Shown piece by piece: positions 43,522 through 55,405 of a DNA stretch of 64,000 bases; within the stretch, counting starts at the first letter, position 1, and each line of letters starts with the position of its first letter. Where the stretch lies: assembly GCA_963756975.1 (NCBI GenBank), contig CAVWPS010000002.1:434001-498000 (forward strand), in the 5' to 3' direction. Origin of the DNA: CAVRQM01 sp963756975. Lineage in GTDB: Bacteria > Pseudomonadota > Alphaproteobacteria > Acetobacterales > Acetobacteraceae. A model generated the notes under the pieces. That model did no database searches, was not told where the DNA came from, and saw only the letters and a program-made list of their open reading frames with translations. The translations under genes were made by a program, and so were the position numbers.

Positions 43522-44493
43522 ATGTCGCTGTCGCAGGGATCTCCGCCCCCGCTCGACCTCATGAGCGAGCTTCTGCTCGGCATGCGTCTGCGCGGCATCG
43601 ACTACCGCCGGATCGAGGTGGCGCCACCGTTCGGCCTCAGCTTCGACGACATCGCGCACCGTGCCCATCTGCACGTCGTCGTCGCCGGCACGGTCGTTCT
43701 GCGCGGGACCCATGGTGCCATGTCCAGCTTGCCGGCCGGCACAGCCGTCTTCCTGCCGCATGGCGGCGCCCACCAGCTGCTTTCCGCAGCCGACGTGCCC
43801 TCCCGCGATATCGCGACCTTCGCGAGCGAGCCGGTCTGCGACGCGCTGTCCGACATCAAGGATTGCGCCGGCAAACCCGGCTGTCCCGAAAACACCATCG
43901 TCTTCAGCAGCTGCATGGAGTTCGATCTCGGCGGCATGCAGCGCCTCGTGCATCTCATGCCGGAAGCCATGATCGTGGGCACGCTGTCGGAGCGTCATCC
44001 CGAAGTCTTGCCGATCGTCGGCGCCATGGAGAACGAGGTTCGCGGCCGGCGGATCGGCTATGCCGGCATCCTCGCGCGGCTCGCGGACGTGCTGTCCGCG
44101 ATCATCGTGCGCGGCTGGATCGAGTGCGGCTGCGACGGCGCATCGGGCTTGGTCGACGCGTTGCGCGACCCGCGCCTCGCCGGCGCCATCGCGGCATTGC
44201 ATCGCGAGCCCGGCCGGAACTGGACGCTGGCCGGTCTCGCGGCCGAAACCGGCAGCTCCCGCTCGGTGTTCGCGGAACGCTTCCACACCGTCACCGGCGT
44301 CACACCGCTCCGCTACGCGGCAGAACTCCGCATGCGCCTCGCGACACAGTGGATCGGCAGCGACCACGTGCCGATCGATACCGTCGCCCATCGCCTCGGC
44401 TACGCGTCGCAGGCCGCGTTCAGCCGGGCGTTCAAGCGCGTGACGGGGCACCCGCCGGGCAGCACGCGGGCGCAGTTGGCCGGCAGGTCGTAG
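43522..44493 (+). CDS. AraC-family regulator with N-terminal cupin
   Basis: 323 residues from ATG 43522, seven bases after GGGAG; an ATG six bases earlier is too close to that site. Residues ~1-190 resemble the AraC-type cupin_6 ligand domain (LHVVVAGTVVLRG...LPAGTAVFLPHGGAHQL, CGGxxC-like DCAGKPGCPENT). The C-terminal pair of helix-turn-helices is clear: WTLAGLAAETGSSRSVFAERFHTVTG and IDTVAHRLGYASQAAFSRAFKRVTG. It should bind between itself and the MFS gene. Confidence 0.92.
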   Translation: MSLSQGSPPPLDLMSELLLGMRLRGIDYRRIEVAPPFGLSFDDIAHRAHLHVVVAGTVVLRGTHGAMSSLPAGTAVFLPHGGAHQLLSAADVPSRDIATFASEPVCDALSDIKDCAGKPGCPENTIVFSSCMEFDLGGMQRLVHLMPEAMIVGTLSERHPEVLPIVGAMENEVRGRRIGYAGILARLADVLSAIIVRGWIECGCDGASGLVDALRDPRLAGAIAALHREPGRNWTLAGLAAETGSSRSVFAERFHTVTGVTPLRYAAELRMRLATQWIGSDHVPIDTVAHRLGYASQAAFSRAFKRVTGHPPGSTRAQLAGRS

Positions 44494-44621
44494 CCTCCGC
44501 TACCGGCAGCCTGGCCCGCGCGGGTAAGCGCCCGGTCATGCTGGGCTGCGCTAGGTCGTAATGCGTGCCGCCGCTATTCGGCGTTGGACGCCCGGCGCAT
44601 CGCCGAGAAGGACGCGGCCGC

Positions 44622-45068
44622 ATGAGAGCCATCCATAAGGAAAGCCATCTGATCTCGCGCATCGGATGGCTGCGGGCCGCAGTCCTGGGTGCCAACGACG
44701 GGATCATCTCGACCGCGAGCCTGATCCTGGGCGTCGCGTCGGCCGCCACATCCGGCAACGAAGCCTTGATCGCCGGTGTCGCCGGGCAGGTCGCCGGCGC
44801 GATGTCGATGGCGGCCGGCGAATACGTCTCGGTCAGCTCGCAATCCGATACCGAAAAAGCCGACATCGCGCGTGAAACGAAGGAACTCGCGAGCGACCCG
44901 GACAGCGAGACGGAGGAACTCGCGCAGATCTACGCCGCCCGTGGGGTTGAGATCGCGCTTGCGCGGCAGGTCGCCGTTCAGCTCATGACGAAGGACGCGC
45001 TGGGCGCGCACTCGCACGACGAACTCGGGATTTCGGACTGCCCTCGCCAAGCAGGGCTGCACCTATGA
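44622..45068 (+). pseudogene. VIT1/CCC1-family metal transporter, truncated
   Basis: From ATG 44622 the first ~135 residues are a normal VIT protein: RIGWLRAAVLGANDGIISTASLILGVA, then GQVAGAMSMAAGEYVSVSSQ and the cytosolic helix ELAQIYAARGVEIALARQV, ending KDALGAHSHDELGIS. A full protein has ~230 residues with three more helices. Here the sequence switches after DELGIS to an unrelated ten-residue tail and stops at 45068. The break coincides with the start of an NnrS-like remnant on the other strand. Iron or manganese export cannot be expected. Confidence 0.8.
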
Positions 45069-45210
45069 CCACCCAGCCGAAGCCGATATGCAAAAATAGC
45101 AAGGAGCGGTTCTGCACCAGTGGCAGTCCCGCGCCAGCGCGCCATTCGCCAAAAATTGAACCCCCGCGCCGAGTAGCAATAGACCGCCGACGGACGGTGC
45201 TCTGAAGCTC
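45036..45210 (-). pseudogene. Possible NnrS gene remnant
   Basis: On the minus strand one frame reads GGSIFGEWRAGAGLPLVQNRS followed by LLFLHIGFGWVVIGAALLG. NnrS haem/copper membrane proteins contain a similar P-L-L-x-x-L-H-x-G-x-x-W-x-x-x-G-x-x-L-L helix. No start or domain continuation is found on either side, so at most a short fragment remains. The call is tentative; the 195 bases from 45069 to 45263 hold no other gene. Confidence 0.35.
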
Positions 45211-45263
45211 TACCACAATGCCTGCGCTCACGGATCTAGCGTTCGAATTCCCAGGCTGGCGCG

Positions 45264-46082
45264 TCAGCCAAGTGCCTTGATGACCAGATCGGCCATGGCA
45301 AGCCCCGAGCTGCCCTGCTGGCCGGTGATCAGGCGCCCGTCTGCAACGGCGTGCGGGCGGTAGGCGGGGCCCTGAACGAAGATCCCCGCATCCAGGCGTC
45401 TCGCCTCGTCCTCGATGCGGAACGGCTGGAACCGGCGGCCCATGACCCGGTCCACCACGTCCTCCTCGGCATTGGTGTAGCCGGTCCAGCGCCGGCCCGC
45501 CGCAAGCAGCGTGCCGTCGGGGCGCCGGGCGCGAAGCAGGATGCAGGTGCCGTGGCAGATTGCGGCCGACACCTTCCCGGCCTCGTGGAACGCCACGAAC
45601 AGCCTCTGCAACGCCTCGTCGCCCATGAAGGTGGTGGGCGGGGCAAAGCCGCCGACGACGAAGATGGCATCGAAGTCCTCGACCCGGATTGCCGAGATCG
45701 GCCGCGTGGCAAGCAGGTCCGCTGTCACGGCAGGGGCGGACTTGAAGCCCCAGGAGACATAGTCGCGCGGGTTCGCGAAGCGTCCGCCATCCGGGTCGCT
45801 CATCGCGTCGTGCCGCACCGCGCCGCCCTGTGGCGAGGCGAATGCCAGCGTCCATCCGAGCTGCGCGAAGGCCCAGGCGGGATGCGCCAGCTCCGGTAGC
45901 CAGTAGCCCAGCGGGGCGTTGTCGGGCGCCATGGCGGCGGGGTTCGAGACGACGAACACGACCCTGCGCGGCGGGGCGACGGCCTGTGCCCGGGCCTGGC
46001 GGATGCGCAGCATCGGCAGGGCGGCTGCGGCAATGCCGGACGCAAGGACGGCGCGGCGGCTGGACAGCATCTTGTGGGTCAT
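45264..46082 (-). CDS. Exported DJ-1/PfpI (type 1 glutamine amidotransferase-like) protein
   Basis: 272 residues. Twin-arginine start (LSSRRAVLASGIAAAALP) with cleavage near ARAQA. The mature domain shows VVFVVSNPAAM, DFDAIFVVGGFAPP, and the nucleophile elbow SAAICHGTCILL with the conserved Cys. The catalytic Glu region and the Hsp31-like long insert fit the family. Members are peptidases, chaperones or glyoxalase-III enzymes. Its ATG overlaps the DUF5519 stop (ATGA); it is the last gene of a three-gene operon. Confidence 0.88.
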   Translation of the reverse strand: MTHKMLSSRRAVLASGIAAAALPMLRIRQARAQAVAPPRRVVFVVSNPAAMAPDNAPLGYWLPELAHPAWAFAQLGWTLAFASPQGGAVRHDAMSDPDGGRFANPRDYVSWGFKSAPAVTADLLATRPISAIRVEDFDAIFVVGGFAPPTTFMGDEALQRLFVAFHEAGKVSAAICHGTCILLRARRPDGTLLAAGRRWTGYTNAEEDVVDRVMGRRFQPFRIEDEARRLDAGIFVQGPAYRPHAVADGRLITGQQGSSGLAMADLVIKALG

Positions 46083-46459
46083 GAGCGGGTCCTGTCTTGA
46101 AGCCGGGCATGGTTGGCCCGAAACAATGCGAGCGCCTCGGACGCCGTCGCATCGACGACGCCAAGGTGCAGCCAGCCTTCGTATCCGGGCCAGGGCGCCG
46201 AATGGCCCACGCCACGCGCGAGCGCCGCGTCCCGCATGGCGCGGGTCATCGCGATATGCGCCTCGCCGCTCAGATGGATGTGGCCGAGTTCGTGCTCACC
46301 CACGTAGAAGTCGGCGCCGTCGATCTCGCCGGAGCGATAAAGGTGCCAATGGGCGCGGGCGATCACGCCTGGCCAGGTGGCGATCTCGGCGGCGACCGGC
46401 CCCGCGAACCCGGCAAGGGCTGGGGCGGGCGCGAAAGGTCCCTTCTCCTCCATCCGCAT
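46079..46459 (-). CDS. DUF5519 (luciferase-domain-like) protein
   Basis: 126 residues from ATG 46459, overlapping the hydrolase stop (TGATG). WPGVIARAHWHLYRSGEIDGADFYVGEHELGHIHLSG-type sequence, with the repeated H-x-H, and H-S-A-P-W-P-G-Y-E-G-W match DUF5519. The domain is called luciferase-like in some databases only because of a fusion; function unknown. It is embedded between two exported proteins but has no signal peptide itself. Confidence 0.75.
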   Translation of the reverse strand: MRMEEKGPFAPAPALAGFAGPVAAEIATWPGVIARAHWHLYRSGEIDGADFYVGEHELGHIHLSGEAHIAMTRAMRDAALARGVGHSAPWPGYEGWLHLGVVDATASEALALFRANHARLQDRTRS

Positions 46460-47484
46460 CAGACGCGGGCCTCGAGCCACGGGAGCAGCTCCGCGACGGC
46501 GAGATCGACGATCTCGGGGTCGTCGTAAAAGCGGGTGTGGAACACGCCCGGCACGATCACCAGCCTGCGGTCCGCGACCGTCAGTGCGTCGTGCATGGTC
46601 TGGGCGGCGACGACGAACCCGTCCGATTGCTCGCCGTGCACGATCAGCGTCGGCACGCGCAGGGCCGCGGCGGCGGTCCGGACATCGACGGTCCAGATGT
46701 CGGCGTCGCTTTCGGCCGTGACACGGTTTTCCCAGCCGGTCCGGGCGCCCCAGCCGATGCCGTCCCATCGGGCATACCAGTCGTTGATCTGCGGCCATGG
46801 CAGGGCGACGGCCTTGTCGGAGGGATCGATGACCCGGATGTATTCGACGGGGCCACCGGCGAGTTGCCGCGCCTTGGCGGCCCGGCCCCTCGCGATCCGT
46901 TCGTCGAGCGTCGGACCGCCGCCACCGAAGAAGCCTTCGAGGTTCTCCCGGTAGAGGTATTGGCCGGAGACGCAGGCCAGGGCCTTGATCCGTGTGTCGT
47001 GACCCGCCGCGATCATCATGTAGCTGGCGCCCTGGCAGATCCCGAGACCTGCGATGCGGCCCGCGTCCACGCCGGGATCGGCCGCAAGGGCCTCGATGGC
47101 GGCGGCGATGTCGGCGGTGCGGCCGGCCGGGCTTTCCGACCGGCGGGGTGTTCCCGCGCTCTGGCCGCTGCCATGGGCGTCGAAGACGAGGCAGGCATAG
47201 CCGGCCTCCGCCAAACGCGTCGCATACTGCGTCGGCGACTGCTCCTTCACCGAACCGAACGGCCCGGTGATGACGATGCCCGGCACGCGGCCCGATCCGG
47301 TGGGGCGAAACACGACGCCGGCCAGTTCGGCGCCCCGGCTTTGAAAACGCAGTTCACTTCGGCGCCAGCCACGGGAAGCCGTGGCGCCGAGTGCCGAGCC
47401 ATGCGGCGCGGCCACGAGTGCGGCGCCGGCCGCGGCGGCACGGAACAGGGAGCGGCGCATCGAAGGTGCGAGGAGGTCGGGCAT
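46459..47484 (-). CDS. Exported alpha/beta hydrolase with a cysteine nucleophile elbow
   Basis: 341 residues from ATG 47484 (MPDLLAPSMRRSLFRAAAAG), a Tat-like start. The fold resembles the YcjY/dienelactone hydrolase group: FDAHGSGQSAG, then the elbow GLGICQGASYM with Cys in place of Ser, an acid region HGEQSDGF and a final GVFHTRFYD histidine. Substrate unknown. First gene of the operon with DUF5519 and DJ-1 proteins, and divergent from the LysR regulator 85 bases away, which probably controls it. Confidence 0.85.
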   Translation of the reverse strand: MPDLLAPSMRRSLFRAAAAGAALVAAPHGSALGATASRGWRRSELRFQSRGAELAGVVFRPTGSGRVPGIVITGPFGSVKEQSPTQYATRLAEAGYACLVFDAHGSGQSAGTPRRSESPAGRTADIAAAIEALAADPGVDAGRIAGLGICQGASYMMIAAGHDTRIKALACVSGQYLYRENLEGFFGGGGPTLDERIARGRAAKARQLAGGPVEYIRVIDPSDKAVALPWPQINDWYARWDGIGWGARTGWENRVTAESDADIWTVDVRTAAAALRVPTLIVHGEQSDGFVVAAQTMHDALTVADRRLVIVPGVFHTRFYDDPEIVDLAVAELLPWLEARV

Positions 47485-47568
47485 GGGTCCCACGACTTTC
47501 AGTTGACGACGGGCCGCACATTGGCCAGTCGATCAGCCTGCGTCTAATGGCATGATCGGAATTCGGTA

Positions 47569-48504
47569 ATGCGCGAAGTGGATTTCTTAAAGGTCGATCT
47601 GAACCTGCTCGTGATATTGCGGGCGCTTCTCCAGACCCGGAGCGTGAGCCTGACGGCGGAACGGCTGGGCCTGAGCCAGCCTGCCGTAAGCCGCGCCCTG
47701 GCGCGTTTGCGCGGCCAGTTCGGCGACCGGCTGCTGATCAAGGGGGGACAATCGATGACCCCCACCCGCTTTGCCGAGCAGATCGCCGGCCCGCTCTCAG
47801 GCGCGCTGTCGGGCCTCGAGACGTTTCTGGATGGTGATCCCGCTTTCGATCCCGCGACGACGGAACGGGTCTTTCGGATCGCCACGACCGACTACGGCGC
47901 CATCGCGGTGATGCCGGGCGTGCTGCCGCTTCTGCGCGCGGCGGCACCTTCGGCGGGAATGGAGCTCGTTCCGTTCAATAGGGAGGCGTTTCGAAAACTT
48001 GGCGAGGGCGATCTTGATATCGTTCTCTACTCCGACGATCCGGTCGCGCCCCATCTGCACAAAGGCCTGCTGTTCACGGAGGATTATGTGTGTGTCGTCC
48101 GCGCCGGGCATCCCGTGATCAAGGCCTGCGACGAAGATCGGATTCCTCTGGACGATTATCTTGCCCATGGACACGCGCTGGTGACCGTTTTCGGTGGGCG
48201 AAGCGGCGTAATCGACGATGCGCTGGCCCAGCTCGGCCGACGCCGGCATATCGCGATCTGGCTGCCCTATTTCGCAACGGCCGCGCTTCTCGCTGCCGCC
48301 TCGGACCTTGTGCTGACCGTGCCGCGCCGTGTCGCGGTCGCATCGGCCGCACAGCTTGGCCTCGTGATTCTGCATCCCCCATTCAACCTTGATCCGTTTG
48401 GCTACCAGCTTGTCTGGCACGAGCGGACAGACGGGGATGCCGGATGCGTATGGCTTAGAAGCCTGTGCCTTTCTGCTATGGGTGTGGGTGCTAATCCGAA
48501 ATGA
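47569..48504 (+). CDS. LysR-family transcriptional regulator
   Basis: 311 residues. The winged HTH at the N-terminus reads DLNLLVILRALLQTRSVSLTAERLGLSQPAVSRALARLR, the standard LysR helix pair of the NodD/PcaQ-like branch. The effector domain follows (RIATTDYGAIAVMPGVLPLL...). It diverges from the hydrolase/DUF5519/DJ-1 operon, the usual LysR-target arrangement. The 48505-48772 stretch after it has no gene I can support. Confidence 0.93.
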   Translation: MREVDFLKVDLNLLVILRALLQTRSVSLTAERLGLSQPAVSRALARLRGQFGDRLLIKGGQSMTPTRFAEQIAGPLSGALSGLETFLDGDPAFDPATTERVFRIATTDYGAIAVMPGVLPLLRAAAPSAGMELVPFNREAFRKLGEGDLDIVLYSDDPVAPHLHKGLLFTEDYVCVVRAGHPVIKACDEDRIPLDDYLAHGHALVTVFGGRSGVIDDALAQLGRRRHIAIWLPYFATAALLAAASDLVLTVPRRVAVASAAQLGLVILHPPFNLDPFGYQLVWHERTDGDAGCVWLRSLCLSAMGVGANPK

Positions 48505-48772
48505 CGGCAAACACGAGTTTGACGTCATCGGCCGCCACTCCCGTGCAAAGGATGGCAAGCCCTGGCGTTTTTCCTGCGACAAACCCTATCGGATTGACGC
48601 TTAAACGGCTGCGATGGTCGCCTCGCGCCGATCGAGCGCCCTTGGCACCAAGCCGCCACCACGAGCGACGACGTCCGCCGTCCAAGGTCAACCACCTGCC
48701 CGAGCCGATGCGAAGCCGACGCGGTGTGCGCGGCGCATGGCGTTTCGGACAGATGTTGCGCGGCCCGCCGGC

Positions 48773-49629
48773 CTACCCCGAAAACACCACCGTCGTGTTC
48801 CCGTTCAGCAGAACCCGGTCCTCCAGATGATGCCGGATCGCCCGCGCCAGCACCCGCCGCTCGATGTCCCGCCCCTTCCGCACCAGATCGTCCGGCGTGT
48901 CGCGGTGCGTGATCGGCTCCACGTCCTGCTCGATGATCGGCCCCTCGTCGAGGTTCGCGGTCACGTAGTGCGCCGTGGCCCCGATCAGTTTTACCCCGCG
49001 CGCGTGCGCCTGATGGTACGGCTTGGCACCCTTGAAGCCCGGCAGAAACGAGTGGTGGATGTTGATGCAGCGCCCGACGAGTTTCGCGGTCAGCCCGTCC
49101 GACAGCACCTGCATGTAGCGCGCGAGCACGATCAGGTCGGCGTGGCTGTCGCGGATCGCCTCCCAGATTTGCGCCTCCTGCTCGAGCTTGGTCTCCTTGG
49201 TGACCGGCAGGTAGTGGAACGCGATACCGTCGAGATCGAGGTGCGCGTAGGTCTCGCGCGGGTGGTTGCTGATGATGCCGACGACATCCATCGACAGCTC
49301 GCCGAGCCGCCAGCGGTACAGCAGGTCGGTCAGGCAGTGGTCGAAGCGGGACACCATCAGCATCACCCGCTGCCGCTCCGCACTCGTCCGCAGCCGCCAC
49401 GCCATGCCGAATTTGTCGGCGACCGGCGCGAAGCCGGCCCGTAACGCCGTGAAGTCGACGCTCTCGCCGACGGTGTTGACGACGACGCGCATGAAAAACC
49501 GGCCGCTCTCGGTCGAGTCGAACTGGCTCGCGTCCAGAATGTTGCAGCCGGCCTCGAACAAATAGCCGGCGACGGCGGCGACGATGCCCGGGCGGTTGCG
49601 GCAGGACAGGGTCAGAACGGCGGTTTCGG

Positions 49630-49633
<4 letters not shown>
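48773..49633 (-). CDS. purU: Formyltetrahydrofolate deformylase
   Basis: 286 residues from ATG 49633, four bases inside the valS end. An N-terminal ACT domain (TLSCRNRPGIVAAVAGYLFEAG) precedes the formyltransferase-like hydrolase domain: GIISNHPRETY, LARYMQVLS, INIHHSFLPGFKGAKPYHQA and GATAHYVTANLDEGPIIEQD, with the catalytic Asn/His/Asp set in place. It releases formate from 10-formyl-THF, balancing one-carbon units. It is cotranscribed with valS by overlap. Confidence 0.96.
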
Positions 49634-52293
<2,660 letters not shown>

Positions 52294-52294
52294 G

Positions 52295-52774
52295 CTAGGA
52301 CGCGGAGCGGGCGACGAGGCGCTCGATCTCGGCCGCGACCAGGCGCTCCACCAGCGGCGGCAGATGGTTGTCGAGCCACGCCTTCAGCACCGGCCGCAAT
52401 TCGTCGCGCACGATGTCTTCCAGGGTCGGCCCGGCACCGCCGCGGTTGACGGCCAGCGTCGCCCGCGCCTCGATCGTGCGGCGGAGCGAGCCCATGGCGT
52501 TCGTCGTCGCAGCCTCGGCTTCCGGGGCCACGATCGTCGGCCCCACGGTTTTCGGGTGGTCGGCCGGCTCGGGCATGTGCGGTTCCAAAGAAGGCTCGAA
52601 TGACGAGGGTGCGGGCGGCGTCACGAGCATCGAATCGTCGAGGTCGAGCACGTCGTCGGCGGGCGGCGGGGTCACCGCCTGCTCCTCCTCGCTCAGAATG
52701 CGTCGGATCGAGGCCAGGATGTCGTCCATCGAAGGGTCGGGCTCGGCACCCGGTTTCACGCCCGGTCCGGTCAT
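52295..52774 (-). CDS. popZ: DUF2497 / PopZ-like protein
   Basis: 159 residues. The short N-terminal helix DPSMDDILASIRRILSEEE and C-terminal helix triplet TLEDIVRDELRPVLKAWLDNHLPPLVERLVAAEIERL are the two conserved PopZ regions. A Pro/Glu-rich acidic linker joins them. In Caulobacter, PopZ forms the polar matrix that anchors the chromosome origin. Position upstream of valS and downstream of tolC and pcm is the same in many alphaproteobacteria, which supports the identity. Confidence 0.85.
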   Translation of the reverse strand: MTGPGVKPGAEPDPSMDDILASIRRILSEEEQAVTPPPADDVLDLDDSMLVTPPAPSSFEPSLEPHMPEPADHPKTVGPTIVAPEAEAATTNAMGSLRRTIEARATLAVNRGGAGPTLEDIVRDELRPVLKAWLDNHLPPLVERLVAAEIERLVARSAS

Positions 52775-52805
52775 CGCGCTGATGGCCGGCGGTCGGCGGC
52801 GGGCG

Positions 52806-54326
52806 TCAACGGCCGGGCTGATCGGTGGCGAAGTCGCCGGTGCCGATCCAGAGGTTTTTGACCGCCCTGTAATAGGCGTTCACGTCGTACAGCGGCACGG
52901 CGAGATTCAGATCGTAGGCCGTCAGGCGGCCGGCCGCGTTGGCGACGGAGTAGCTGTAGGTCACGAAGTTGGCCAGCGCCTGCACCAGCGTCACCCGGCT
53001 GTTGAGCAGCGTCTGCTCCGCGTTCAGCACGTCGAGCGTGGTGCGGCTGCCGACGATGGCCTCCCGCTGCACGCCTTCGAGCGCGATCTCGTTCGCCCGG
53101 ATCGCGACCCGGTCGCTGGCGATCGTGGCCTTTGCGGCGACGTAGTTCTCGTACGCCGTCACCGCCTGCTGGACCGCCGCGCGCCGCTGATCCTCGAGCT
53201 GCTTGCGCGCCTGCTGCTCCTGCTGGCGGGCCTGCCGGATCGCCGCGTATTCCATGCCGCCCTGGTAGATCGGGACCGAAACCTGGCCGGTGATCTGCTG
53301 GCCGTTGGTGTTGAAGCCGGCCTGCTGCTGACCCTGGGTGTAGAATTGCGACCCCTGCAGGCTGACGGTGGGCAGCAGCGCGCCGTAGGCGAGGTTGAAC
53401 GCCTCGCGGGCCGCCTTGTCGGCGAACAGGGCGGCGACGACGTTCGGGTTGTTGGACGCCGACAGCGCCACGACCTCCTGCTCGGTCTTGGCCGGCAACG
53501 CCAGCGGCTGCGGATCGAGCAGGTCGCCCGGCAGCTCGCCCGTCTCGCGCTGGAAGTTCGCACGGCTGGTCGCGAGCGCGCCCTCCTGCGCCTCGCGCGT
53601 GGCGGTGGCTTGCGACAGCGCCGCCTCGGCCTGCGCCACGTCGGTCCGGGTGATTTCGCCGACCCGGAACCGGTCGTTGGTCGCCTGCAGCTGCTTGGCC
53701 AGCACCTGCTCGTCGTTGACGTCGAGCTGCAGCACCTGCGAGTTCGAGATCACGCCGACATAGGCCGCGATGGTGTCGGTGAAGACCTGCTGCTCGGTCA
53801 CCTGCAGGGTGGCGCGCTGGCTCATCACCTGATCCTCGGCGCGGTTGATGCCCGCCACCGTGCGGCCGCCGCGATACAGAGGCTGGGTGAACGTCGCCTG
53901 TTCCTGATAGAAGTTGCGGGTCTGCTTCGTGACCGTGTTGCCGAACACGCCGGGCTGCGTGTCGGTGCCGAACGCCCGGCCGCCGCCGCCCGACAGCACG
54001 ATCTGCGGCCGCCAGTTGGCGATCTGCGCCGGCACGTTCTCATCGGTCGCGCGCGTCGCGGCGCGCTGGGCCAGCAAGGTCGGGTTGTTGCTGTACGCCG
54101 CGCCGAGCGCCTGCTGGATCGTGTGGATCCCCGGCCCCTGCGCGATGTTCATCCGGCTGGCGGAGATGACCGGATACTGCTTGCCCGTCGCCGAGGTGAT
54201 CGTCCGGGGCGGATTGCCGGACGTGCTGGCCGATTGACCGGCGGATCGGGTGACGCCCTGGGCACCGGCCAAGGTCGGCAGCGCCACGCAGGTCAATAGC
54301 ATCGCGGCGTACGTAAGACGGGTCAT
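52806..54326 (-). CDS. tolC: TolC-family outer membrane efflux protein
   Basis: 506 residues from ATG 54326 (MTRLTYAAML), Sec signal cut after AGAQG. Two OEP repeats are visible: AYSNNPTLLAQRAATRA...FTQPLYRGGRT, and SVPIYQGGMEYAAIRQARQQEQQ, with long helices rich in Ala/Gln/Glu. It forms the outer-membrane exit duct for type I secretion or RND pumps. It lies between pcm and the PopZ-like gene on one strand, a conserved alphaproteobacterial order. Confidence 0.94.
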   Translation of the reverse strand: MTRLTYAAMLLTCVALPTLAGAQGVTRSAGQSASTSGNPPRTITSATGKQYPVISASRMNIAQGPGIHTIQQALGAAYSNNPTLLAQRAATRATDENVPAQIANWRPQIVLSGGGGRAFGTDTQPGVFGNTVTKQTRNFYQEQATFTQPLYRGGRTVAGINRAEDQVMSQRATLQVTEQQVFTDTIAAYVGVISNSQVLQLDVNDEQVLAKQLQATNDRFRVGEITRTDVAQAEAALSQATATREAQEGALATSRANFQRETGELPGDLLDPQPLALPAKTEQEVVALSASNNPNVVAALFADKAAREAFNLAYGALLPTVSLQGSQFYTQGQQQAGFNTNGQQITGQVSVPIYQGGMEYAAIRQARQQEQQARKQLEDQRRAAVQQAVTAYENYVAAKATIASDRVAIRANEIALEGVQREAIVGSRTTLDVLNAEQTLLNSRVTLVQALANFVTYSYSVANAAGRLTAYDLNLAVPLYDVNAYYRAVKNLWIGTGDFATDQPGR

Positions 54327-54399
54327 GCAAGGCACCTCCGATAACCGCATCATAATGCCTCAGCGCGCCGTCGTCGCGCCACCCGTCATCGAGCCGGGG

Positions 54400-55185
54400 T
54401 CAGAACGTGAACTCCGGCGGCGGGGCGAGCGGGCCGAGCAGCGGGATGTTGCAGTCGAAGTGTTGGGCGAGCCCGATCCGCCCCTCGGACAGCTCGGCCA
54501 CCACGGCGCGCCCGACCGCGTCGTCGCGAATGACGGTGACAAGCCGGCCGCCGAACTGCGCCGCCGACGGCCGCAACTGGCCGGCGATGACGGGCGGGAT
54601 CGCCTCGACCGAGCCGTCGATCAGGATCAGGTCGTAAGGGGCCAGCGCCGGCCAGCCATCCGCGAGCCGGCCCTCGACCAAGGTGACGCGGGGGGCGAGT
54701 TCCGCGAGCAGCGGCCGCGCGACCGCGATCATGTCGGGGTCTTCCTCGAGTGCCGTGACACTCGCGCGGCACGCGTCCAGCAGCACCGCCGCGTAACCGG
54801 TATTGGCACCGACCAGCAGCGCCCGCTCGCCGGGCCGCACGCGCGCCAGCTCGATCAGCTGCGCGATCACCATCGGCTCGGTCAGCGTGCGCCCGTAGAC
54901 GCCGCGCTCGGCGGTCAGCGGCACGCCTTCGTCGACATAGGCGCGCGACAGCATGGGGGCCGGCACGAAGCGATGGCGCGGCACGACGCGCATCGCGGCG
55001 AGCAGCAACGGCGAGTAGACGCGGTTCGGCCGGACCTGGCCGTCGACCATGAAATTCCGTGCCCTTGCGTACAAATCCTCGCCGCGCATCGCGACCGGGT
55101 GCGCGGCGCGGGCCAGCCTGTCGCGCGACAGCGGATCGGGCAACGCCATGGCCGGCTTGGTCGTCGGAAGATCGGCGGTGTCCAT
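54400..55185 (-). CDS. pcm: Protein-L-isoaspartate O-methyltransferase family protein
   Basis: 261 residues from ATG 55185, which has GAGG five bases upstream; another in-frame ATG nine codons earlier is possible. FMVDGQVRPNRVYSPLLLAAM and VPRHRFVP, then LVGANTGYAAVLL (SAM-binding), and ILIDGSVE match the alphaproteobacterial branch. The G-S-G-S of true Pcm is G-A-N-T here, as in this branch, so isoaspartate repair itself is not certain. It is the first gene of the pcm-tolC-popZ-valS-purU run. Confidence 0.85.
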   Translation of the reverse strand: MDTADLPTTKPAMALPDPLSRDRLARAAHPVAMRGEDLYARARNFMVDGQVRPNRVYSPLLLAAMRVVPRHRFVPAPMLSRAYVDEGVPLTAERGVYGRTLTEPMVIAQLIELARVRPGERALLVGANTGYAAVLLDACRASVTALEEDPDMIAVARPLLAELAPRVTLVEGRLADGWPALAPYDLILIDGSVEAIPPVIAGQLRPSAAQFGGRLVTVIRDDAVGRAVVAELSEGRIGLAQHFDCNIPLLGPLAPPPEFTF

Positions 55186-55257
55186 GACCGCCTCATACGG
55201 CGAGCGGCGCATCGCCTCAAGTGTCCGCGTCTTAACCCAAACGGGCCGACCGCGTGC

Positions 55258-55286
55258 TTGACCGGCTTCGGCCGACAGTCGATATC
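55258..55286 (+). promoter_or_regulatory. Sigma-70 promoter of tRNA-Cys
   Basis: TTGACC and GATATC with a 17-base spacer; the expected start is ~30 bases before the tRNA. The region after the -10 is GC-rich, the discriminator type linked with stringent control of stable RNA. Confidence 0.55.
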
Positions 55287-55320
55287 GGCGCGTGCCCAAG
55301 TCGCGGCAAAACCGTGCACG

Positions 55321-55394
55321 GGTCCGGTGGCAGAGTGGTGATGCAACGGACTGCAAATCCGTGAATGCCGGTTCGATTCCGGCCCGGACCTCCA
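55321..55394 (+). tRNA. tRNA-Cys (anticodon GCA)
   Basis: 74 bases. Acceptor GGTCCGG pairs with CCGGACC, followed by discriminator T and an encoded CCA. The anticodon loop CTGCAAA holds GCA at 55353-55355; the TPsiC arm reads GGTTCGATTCC. U73 is the normal discriminator for tRNA-Cys. The pcm upstream region on the other strand overlaps nothing essential. Confidence 0.96.
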
Positions 55395-55405
55395 GGCTCG
55401 GCTAC

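Noticed and set aside
44983..46215. Minus-strand frame spanning the DJ-1 gene and the VIT junction as one protein
   Set aside because: It runs in a different phase over the DJ-1 gene and only its last part has the NnrS-like segment.
48505..48772. Short frames between the LysR gene and purU
   Set aside because: No start with a ribosome site and no family resemblance; treated as non-coding.
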